Below, one piece after another: positions 56,031 through 64,000 of a stretch of 64,000 nucleotides of DNA; position 1 is the first letter of the stretch; each line of letters opens with the position of its first letter. The notes under the pieces were generated by a model, which worked only from the letters and a program-made list of their open reading frames with translations, ran no database searches and was not told the DNA's origin. This DNA is from Artemisia argyi (taxonomy: Eukaryota > Streptophyta > Magnoliopsida > Asterales > Asteraceae): assembly GCA_030686995.1 (NCBI GenBank), contig CM060707.1, positions 84,492,472 to 84,556,471 of the forward strand, read 5' to 3'. The position numbers and the translations under genes are program-made.

Positions 56031-56194
56031 GCCCATACCCGAACCCGAATTGACCCGACCCGAATCGACCCGAACCCGAGTGACCCGAGTTCTAAACAAG
56101 GTCGGGTTCGGGTATTTTTTTTGGAGGCTTGACCCGAGTTGACCCGACCCGAGTTGACCCGAACCCGACCGGGTCAACTCGAATGACACCCCTA
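56031..56194. repeat. Subterminal GACCCGA repeats of the hAT element
   Basis: About a dozen ACCCGA/TCGGGT heptamers stand in direct and inverted order around a central TCGGGTTCGGGTA block. Clustered short repeats next to hAT ends are usually transposase binding sites. Confidence 0.75.
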
Positions 56195-56454
56195 GGCGTA
56201 AGCACCTAGGATAAACTATCAAAGAGGTCTTTTAAAGGGTTGTAACGTTAGGTGTAGGGATATGGAATACACGGTTTTGTTGAATATAGGCAGTCTTTAC
56301 TGGTGGCAAGTTAACAATCTTGGTTAATTACATGTACAATATGGCGTTGCTAAGTCAAGACTAGACTCGACTTAAACTAATAAATGAAAAAAAAAATAAC
56401 AAAAACATAGAATGAAACGGGATGGTAGTCCGTATGTTTTTTTTTTCTTTTCCT

Positions 56455-56506
<52 letters not shown>

Positions 56507-57063
56507 ATACACTCTTACCCTACCATCCAAAATAATACATCATAGGGAATGAATATTCCCCTTACACTTGAATTTTTACATACTTTAAAATAAACTAATC
56601 TAATGACTCGAATTAAGAAAATCAAAACACTTGGAGTACTTTTTAAGATTAACGCACATATGGGGGTAATAATATGATGTTCTTCCCCATTACTCCATAA
56701 AATAAGTACTTTACCCATGAGTCCTAATCGTCCCAAAACAATATGTACAAGGATATGACTCGACTTAGCAACCATGTAATCAATTAGATAATTAACTAAG
56801 GGTTTAAACAAATAACAATAATGCACTAAAGATGAGTGCATACACGGAAGGCTAAGGCGATTTGGGTGTACATTTAAGTGGGGTGTAACAAATTCTTCCT
56901 TTAAGTAAGATGCTTAAAGTTAGAAACGAAAAAATAGGCTCGGAGGGGTGTACTAGGGGTTTCGTGTACTAAAAATGAGTACAACGCTAATGGTGTGGGA
57001 AAAATTAATTGACTAACTAGCCAAGTAGTATGACTTAAATGGTCAAGTAATTATGATACGGGT
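56195..57063 (-). other. Probable 3' remnant of Ty3-like element J
   Basis: No gene. The minus strand carries AAGTGTAAGGGGAAT (56569-56555), a PPT-like motif of the Athila type. A T47 run lies at 56458-56504. With the solo LTR I and one TTAAC copy removed, this region joins 58492 onward and is read as the 3' noncoding part of element J. Confidence 0.45.
56458..56504. repeat. T47 homopolymer
   Basis: A run of 47 T residues, seen as poly(A) on the minus strand 50 bases beyond the PPT-like motif. Confidence 0.95.
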
Positions 57064-57068
57064 TTAAC

Positions 57069-58491
57069 TGATGCGTAGAGATTGCACCAGGCTTTACCTC
57101 TCAAGGGATCTTGAGAAGCTTACAACCCCCACCAGGCAGTGTACCTGATCGATGTAGTATAGTATAATGACAAGTACCGGAGGATTGATCGTTCAGCTAG
57201 GAATAGTGTCGCTAGGATTAGAAAACCTAAAGACTAGGTTTAGAGATGAGGGTTGATTCTTTTTATATTTTTATATTTTTTTAGAAAGCAAGTAAAAATC
57301 TCGGTTTTGAAGGAGTTGGGCGGAATTAGTTGCTATTCAACTAACCCAATACTAAAGATGCAATCAAAATAAAATACTAAAAATGAAAATAAACTATATT
57401 AAACTAAAGTTGTGAGCAATATGTGGGAGAAATGTGTTTACTTAGATTTCACTACTCCCTAGATATCTTTTACACGTTAATTACTTGTTATAGTTGCGTG
57501 GATGACGGATTTTATTCCTTAATACCATTCATGGGGTGTCGTACTTACTTCCCCAATCCTATGAGTGCCTACTTCACTCCTTTGTCGAGCCGGCTAAGAA
57601 GCTCCTAACATGGGATCATTAGAATTTACTCATGCATTAAATACAACCAACAAAACCTAGTACACATCGGTTCATGTTTCCTAAGATGTTCAAGCATGTT
57701 ACACAATGGAGATCTGCTAGTTTTCTTAAGCCTAACATTGAAATCATTCATCCAATACAACCATAAACAAGTAATCAACACATAATTAACATCTAGGTTT
57801 CATTAGATCCAAGCAAACACAAGATAAATCTAGCCTAACATGTTGAAATCAAGACAAGCACAAGATATAGTCAACCAACACATAGACATATTGATTGAAT
57901 TAAAGAGAAGACTTATCTTAATTGAACATGAAAAGATTCAAGGGTTGAAAACCCTTGAAAAAGCTATAAAATACAAGTTAGGGTTTACAAAGTTCGGCCC
58001 TAGGATTTCTCCACACAAGTTCCTCCCTAATGAATGAAAAATTGAAAACTATATATAGAGTTTAGAAGGTGACAGTGTCAAGAACAAATGTCTGACGCCG
58101 TCATCTCGCCGCCAAATAGTTCCTCGGACTACCTAGATCTGGGTCTGACGCCGTCATGTATACACCTTATGCAGGCCGTCACAAAATTAACTCTTGACGC
58201 CCTTGTTGTGACGCCGTCAGGTTTGCACTGGGTCGTCACCACTTTTACTCTTGACGCCGTCATGGTTTTCCTCTTGACGCCGTCAGGTACTGTTCTCAGC
58301 ATGGAAAATTAAGTCTTTGGCGTTTTCTTCACTTTTATGCTCCAAAAACGTCCGAATTGCTTCCTTTTCCAGATTTCACTCCCAAAGTACCTAAAATCAC
58401 AAAAGGAACGATTTAGGGTAATATTTGATCAAATAAATTCAATTCCGGGCTTAAGCGACCCCCTAAAAGTGGTTCATTTTTCGCCTCATCA
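57069..58491 (-). repeat. Solo LTR I with TTAAC target duplication
   Basis: The minus strand starts TGATGAGGCG (58491) and ends TACGCATCA (57069), 1,423 bp. TTAAC stands on both sides (57064-57068 and 58492-58496). There is no PBS or PPT next to it, so this is a true solo LTR left by LTR-LTR recombination. The U3 part holds five perfect TGACGCCGTCA palindromes and a TATATATA box near 58058-58051. A mid-section around 57780-57850 resembles LTR G. Confidence 0.9.
58093..58285. promoter_or_regulatory. Five TGACGCCGTCA palindromes in solo LTR I
   Basis: Exact copies lie at 58093, 58146, 58209, 58252 and 58275, upstream of the TATA box in the minus-strand sense. Two more exact copies lie at 59313 and 59336 in element J. 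Confidence 0.85.
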
Positions 58492-58496
58492 TTAAC

Positions 58497-59788
58497 ACAA
58501 GGGTGATCCTAATGCCTCTTATCATGTAGTAAATCCTACTACACGAATGTAGTCTCACTAGCGGTCTCGGGATGCATCACTAACGCAAGTTCTAGAATCT
58601 AAATGCTACCGGTACACTCATAAGCACTAATAGTAAATGTTTTTCCTATCAAATCTAAAGGCGAACCTCACATATTTGGGTGAAATTTTTTCTGAATAGT
58701 ACGGTTTTGTGCTAGTCATACAATCTCCTATCCATGAGACGCTTGCTATGGCTAAAGTTTCACTCCTAAATGTTGTAAAAATTTTTAAATTTGGCGCTAA
58801 AATTGCACTAACAAGTATTTCTCATAGTTTTATTACACATCTACCATCAAACAAACAAACTCAAGCGAAAGTGTATCTGTAAGGTATCATCATTTTACCC
58901 TCCCCTTACACTTAGGATGAACATTGTCCCCAATGTTCAAGTAAAGAATGTAAAAGTGAAATAAGTAAAACAAATGAAATCAAATACTCCCCTGATTCGC
59001 TCGGTATGGATAATAAGGTGGCCAGGTTAAATCTTCCTCCAAGAAAATGAACAATCAAAGCTTCCCTTCCAGAATAATAATCATCTTCTTGTCATACATA
59101 ACCTGTAAAACCTGAGAAAATAGACAAGGCAACCTCGCATAAAATCAGCGGCAATCTACATATGTTACTAAATTCTAGAAAACAAAGTAAGATATAATGC
59201 TTGTGGAATGATGTTTGCAGATTTCCTGGAGATTATAGAACTAATAATTCAACAAAAACTTTAAGACTCCGTTAGAAAAACAAAACCGGTAAAATTTCCA
59301 GATTTTTACACGTGACGCCGTCAAGAGTAAACTCGTGACGCCGTCAGAAGTGACCTGCAGAAATTCTTATGTTAAGTTTCCGGAAAATTTCTGGAAAAAA
59401 CTTCGTCCTACTTCCTGGAAAATCCTGCAAAAAATCATTATGACTCGATACAAGCATTTGACTCTAACAAATACGAATATACATGTTCACTTAATATTGT
59501 GGAGAATCATGATCGGTTTTGTTTCTTAAAAACATATTTGGGGTTTCCCCTTACGCTTATCTTTTGCGAAATACCTTTGGATGAAGTTAAGACTAAGCCA
59601 AACAACAAAATAAAGTATTTTGACTATTTTAGTTTTGAAACTTGATCTACCAACAATAAAAATGAAGCATGCATACGGAAGCAAATAACAATCAAACAAA
59701 ATAAAAATCACGCAAAACATGGGTTGCCTCCCAAGAAGCGCTTTTCTTTATTTACGAGTCTTGTAGCTAGACTCAAGGTCATGGGTTA
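58497..59788 (-). other. Noncoding 3' region of Ty3-like element J
   Basis: No supported ORF. The minus strand has PPT-like motifs AAGCGTAAGGGGAAACCCC (59558-59540) and AAGTGTAAGGGGAGGG (58913-58898), the latter beside a GGGGACAATGTTCATCC box as in element A. A GGGAGGCAACCCATG box (about 59733-59719) follows the ORF, as in many plant Ty3 elements. Two TGACGCCGTCA copies lie at 59313-59346. Confidence 0.6.
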
Positions 59789-60649
59789 CTACGTGACCTC
59801 ATTGTTGGTTTCACTCTCTAGGTCATCTCCTATATCGGTATCTCTTTCATAGTGCAGGTATTTTGGGTCTTCGAACTCAAAGATATCTTTTAGATACTTA
59901 GACCCAAGTTTACTAACATCCTTAAAGAATCCATATGATAAATCAGAAATGTTCTTACATCCTCTCCGAACATCTTCATCACATAGGATAAGTTGAGAAC
60001 TTAGCTTATCAAGCCCATCACAATCGATTTCTTTTAGATCTCTTCTCTTGTATGGCGTTTGGTATGAAACCCTCCTAATTCCATCAACGAAGGTCATGAT
60101 TCCATTCCGGTCATCAACTATTAAGTTAGTGATTTCACAAAAAGGGTGCTCCGAAAACAACTTGTGACAACCTTGGGTCGACATAGTCTTTGATGTTGTC
60201 CACGATCGTAAATTCCATAGTGAATGCCATATTTCCTACGAATACCTGGATTTCATGATCTCTACCAACCACATTTTCTCCCTTATAAATCATTCCCCAT
60301 CTGCAGATATTGTTATAATGGAATAGGGACATAAAATTCTTAGGCAGGAATACATTAATGTAGACATTATCGAAATACTTATGACCGATCATGCAGGGGA
60401 TTTTGAGATTATTTGGATCACGTCGCTTTATTCTCCCCGGTCCTTCATCCTTTGATCCATATAGATTCCCTTCCAGTGATGGATGGTACTCGTACACCTC
60501 CTCATTACCCCTACGGAATATTACCTTCTTGATGCCATTGGTGAACAATGCATTACCATCCTTCTCATCAAGGATTACTCCCGATTCATTGACAAATGGT
60601 TTCCTGAGAACAAGATTAGTTAATCCCAGATTAGTGATGGAGTCTATGT
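59789..60649 (-). pseudogene. Protease-like ORF of Ty3-like element J, one frameshift, 5' end cut off
   Basis: On the minus strand the frame is open from the K boundary (60649) to about 60135, with LRKPFVNESGVILDEKDGN and then LSQVVFGAPF. It then continues in another frame as CEITNLIVDDRNGIMTFVDG to a stop at 59789-59791. The break lies in the A5 run at 60139-60143 (T5 on the coding strand), where one base too many shifts the frame. The LSQVVFG-PF plus ITFxxG pattern is the C-terminal part of an aspartic-protease-like domain common in plant Ty3 elements, often without further pol domains. The start of the protein is beyond the insertion and not seen. It could also be a sequencing slip in the homopolymer. 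Confidence 0.65.
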
Positions 60650-61730
60650 TGTAACAATTCGCATTTTCAGATTAATTGCTATTTTCGGAAAAATTTACTA
60701 TTCACTTTTACTATTCATGTTACTATTCATTTTTACTATTCATTTTTCCCGAAATTTTCCCGAAAGTTGATTTTTATTTCATATTATCGAGTGATAAATC
60801 ATTTCCATGGCAAATTAAATGTTTGACATTCGTTAGATCATTTTCGTGAAAGTTATTAAGGAATTACACGGAATTATACGTTTTAGGGTAAAACGTCATT
60901 CAAAAATTCTACGCACAACGAAATTCGGTCGCGTTAATTTTCCCCGTATCAGAAAAATGTTTGACACACTCATGATTTACTGAGAAAAACATGACCAAAA
61001 TAAACCTCGGCCGTGAAAAACTGGAATTTTCAGTTTTAAACGTTTTTACTCAGCCGTAACCCTAGCCTATACCTGCACCGTGTTTCTAAGACGATTTGAG
61101 TTTTCAACTTATTAGAAAAAGTCAACATATTTTTCCCTCCTCCTTTGACAAAAAATCATTCCTTGATTTTATAAGTCATTCCTTGATTTTTAGGCTTGCA
61201 GTTTTAGGTCTAAAAGACATTTAACACCAACCGACACTAGACTGAGCCCAGCCTAGACATTATAAGTCATTTTAAGTCATTATTAACCTATTAGAAAAGT
61301 TACATTTTACTTTTCTCAATTTTACGCAACTTTCGTACGTTTTACGTATTACGCGTTTTAGACCCGTGTTTTCAGTTTTTAGCAGGGTTTTAGCACCCGA
61401 TAGAACCTACCACTCATTTTATATTTTATTATGGACTATATTGACATGTTTAACAATACTTTCAAGTTTCATATTTTTACGATACCCAGTTTTACGTTTT
61501 GAGGCTTAATCATTTACGGTTAGCAATTTACGGGGTCAAAACTAGTCACATAAGTAGGATAATATCATCAAAAGTCCACACCTTGTCCTCCAAGCTTATG
61601 AACCGACCTAAGGGGGGGAATTCAGCCCTTGTGTGTCTTAATCTCATGACAATAGCCTTAGGATGATTACATGTGTTCACCTTGGCCTCCAAGGTTGGAC
61701 TAGTCAACTAAACTAACCTCCTCAAGGCCA

Positions 61731-61738
61731 TATAAATA
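61731..61738 (+). promoter_or_regulatory. TATA box of LTR K
   Basis: CATATAAATACC is followed by a C-rich stretch; transcription would begin near 61762. Confidence 0.5.
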
Positions 61739-63341
61739 CCCCCCTCCCCTCTTATGAACGTCCATCATCACCCCCCAAAACATCTTCAGACTTAACTAAT
61801 TCATTCCTAGTTTTATGCAAGATTCAAGTACTTCTTCAAGATAGAAACCCTAGTTTCTTTTAGGTAACCAAAACACTTCCATAACCTCATAGACTTTGGT
61901 GATCCTCTTGAGTTTAGATCCACTCAAGTCACCTAAACCTTCATCACAAATCATTCAAGAATACAAGGGTAGAAGGGTTACTAAAGTGGAGGAAAGCTTA
62001 TTCAATCAAAGTCCTAGTTCTTGTCCTAGTTTCCCTTTTTCATTAAAGCCAAAAGTTGTAAGCAAACCCTAACATACTTTCTTGCTTAATTATCATTTAC
62101 ATGCTCTTTGTGTTCCTTTCATGCTATATATGTTCTTGTTATTGTGTTCATGATGTTTAAAAATGGATAAAACAAGTATTGGTATACATATGTTAACTTA
62201 TGACAAGTAAACAAGCAAACTAGTGATTTTTATGGAGAACCACGACCAAAATAGTATAACTTTGATATTTGACACTTATTTACTGTTAAAGAGGACTTAA
62301 AAAGGAAAACATAGCAATTTGAATCACCCAAAACGAGTACCCGAGTCAAAAGTTATGGCCATTTGAAGTTAGCGAAATCAAAACGGCAAAACTGCCTAAA
62401 TAGCATTCTGATCAAATTTTGATTTTGAAAGTCACCCTTCTGGTCCGATTCATCAAAAAGTTAAAACACAAAAGTTGTCCGGAACGACGTTTTCGTTCAG
62501 GAACAAAGAAGCTCGAGCCCTGAAAATGCTTTCCGAGTGATAATTTTCTTCAAAATCTTAACAGCCCATTTTAGACCAAAGTCACTATAATATAGTTATG
62601 ATTTACCAAGACCAAGAGGTCTAATGACCTAAAGCCGAGACCACAACCATGGCTAAAGCCAAGGATGAGTCTCAAGACCATGGAAAAATGACCAAGGTTA
62701 CGGCGAAGCCATGACTAAATGACCATATAAACTTACTTAGGCGAAAACATGAAACAAGGAGTTGAGGATAACTTGAACAAACAATTTGGATCTACTCCAC
62801 CTAAAGAACCATGAGATACAAGTTATAATAAACTTACCCTAATAACAATCTTCATGTACAAATAGACTTTCCTAAGTTTATTCAAATATTGGACATGTAA
62901 CTTTTCGGATCAAAACTTATACATTTGTTATCAAATACTACAATAGTAGGGAGCCTCATGTGAGGAGTTCATTAAGTAAGCCGTCGAGATGAGTTGTGGA
63001 TTTACGAGTTAAAGTGTCCTGGCTCCTCAAACGTTTACTCCATGACTTCTGAATTATGTCGGCCCGAACGGTAGTAAGAGATATACAACTTATACAAGTT
63101 TCATAAACCATTTATATTCAAAGACTTACACTATATACTAAGTACTACATCATGAACATTATGCAAGACATATATAGGTAATTCTTCGTATTCTTAGACG
63201 TTACTCCAACCCTAAGTCGCAACGTTCTATTATAGGCTACTCTTAGTGACTTTCACGATTCGACTACCACTTTGATTTCACATCACTTAAGCTTAAGGTG
63301 AGTCATAGCCCCTACTCTTTTTATACTTGTTTTAACTCTTT

Positions 63342-63357
63342 GGGGGGGGGGGGGGGG
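63342..63357. repeat. G16 homopolymer
   Basis: Sixteen G residues in a row, rare in plant DNA and a likely length error or G-quadruplex-prone spot. Confidence 0.9.
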
Positions 63358-63548
63358 ATACATGCTCAACTACTTGCTTACTTGTACAAATACTCTTAAA
63401 CATTTATACTTGTTATACTTGATTGGCATTATACTTGATTGCGTTATACATACTTGTTACACTATACTTGCTTAATTTAAATACAAGATTCGTATTTACG
63501 TGCATACATAATACTCTATTCTGTCGGAGAGGTGTTGGTAGTACTCAT

Positions 63549-63647
63549 GGGAAGATGCCCCCTACCCTTGTGTCTATACTTGACCTTGGATGACGTAGTA
63601 CTATTTGGGAAGATGCCCCCGCCCTTGTGTCTATTCTTGACCTTGGG
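63549..63647 (+). repeat. Direct repeat in LTR K
   Basis: Two copies of GGGAAGATGCCCCC followed by CCTTGTGTCTAT-CTTGACC, 57 bases apart, with a few differences. Confidence 0.85.
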
Positions 63648-64000
63648 TGAATATAATTCGGTGCATTGTATAAACTAACTTTTAGCAGTGGGTTGTGGAC
63701 ACACAGGTTGCAAGTCTCTTATGGCGGGACTTGCAACTGAGTGGATTCTCAATGCCTTTGATGTGTGAACATTCTTTTGAGGCTTTTTCAACTATTTTAA
63801 GACAAACTCTATGAACTCACCAACCATTGTGTTGACACTTTAGCATGTTTATCTCAGGTCTGTAAGGAGATAGCTGTTGCATGGAGCATAGAGTCGCTTG
63901 GCATGTTTTGAAGACTTATGCTTTTATCTTTACCATTCGAAATGTCTTAAAACTCTTATGTATTGTATTATGGAACTCAAGTTTGTAACTCGGAATTTAT

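Larger units (their letters stand above)
54627..56194 (+). mobile_element. 3' portion of hAT transposon H
   Basis: The transposase 3' exons are followed by about 1 kb of untranslated sequence and a terminal region (56031-56194) packed with GACCCGA motifs in both orientations. It ends CACCCCTA, the usual inverted end (TAGGGGTG) of this hAT group. The 5' half is missing, so the eight-base duplication cannot be checked. Confidence 0.7.
60650..64000 (+). repeat. Probable plus-strand LTR K, running past the window end
   Basis: Coding sequence of element J stops abruptly at TGTAACAATTCGCA (60650), a typical Ty3 LTR start. Downstream is a U3-like stretch, a TATA box (61731-61738), and then 2.2 kb with no ORF. 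The second half contains a 42-base direct repeat (63549-63590 and 63606-63647) and a G16 run (63342-63357). No PBS or second LTR lies inside the window, so the identity as an LTR is inferred. Confidence 0.5.

Noticed and set aside
58491..60649. LTR I as the 3' LTR of element J
   Set aside because: There is no PPT at its start and a perfect TTAAC duplication on both sides shows it inserted separately as its own element.

Overview
This is plant nuclear DNA dominated by transposable elements. Recognisable elements include Athila-type Ty3 and Sirevirus-type Ty1 LTR retrotransposons, a hAT transposon and several MITEs. One host gene with a canonical plant intron/exon structure is present. The combination of Athila elements and a Copia element carrying a very large extra ORF after pol resembles what I know from daisy-family (Asteraceae) genomes. 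That placement is an inference from protein style, not a measurement.

Layout. 1-12872: Athila element A (+), whose 5' LTR is cut by the window edge. 12873-19377: Athila element B (-), broken by A inside its protease region. 19378-27515: an older Ty3 element C (-), reduced to a decayed PBS and a 5' LTR; that LTR is itself interrupted by a 3.9 kb Copia deletion derivative D, a 737 bp foldback element and a Stowaway MITE. 27516-28550: intergenic. 28551-31046: a MED26-like (Mediator/TFIIS N-domain) gene on the minus strand with two long poly-Asp microsatellites and a damaged last exon. 31047-34480: upstream region, MITEs, long (TA)n and a Copia LTR remnant. 34481-52150: a 17.7 kb Sirevirus-like element E (gag, pol, and a 1,377-residue ORF3 of unknown role). 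52151-53460: part of a minus-strand Copia F with PPT-LTR-PBS order. 53461-54626: a Ty3 LTR G. 54627-56194: the 3' end of a hAT transposon H. 57069-58491: a solo LTR I with target-site duplication TTAAC, lying inside the 3' region of a minus-strand Ty3-like element J. J's protease-like ORF (59789-60649) carries a one-base frameshift and is cut by the start of a plus-strand LTR-like sequence K (60650 to the window end).

The retroelement genes work as self-contained units. Gag forms the particle. Protease, reverse transcriptase, RNase H and integrase make and insert the DNA copy. The tRNA-primed PBS and the polypurine tracts prime the two DNA strands. A and E have nearly identical LTR pairs by eye and look like recent insertions, although A carries two nonsense codons and E has a gag/pol frame change plus an early stop at the end of pol. 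C, J and the hAT fragment look much older. The most unusual items are ORF3 of element E, the repeated TCGATAA-type and duplicated noncoding blocks of the Sirevirus group, the TGACGCCGTCA palindromes in the G/I LTR family, and the partly broken MED26-like gene.
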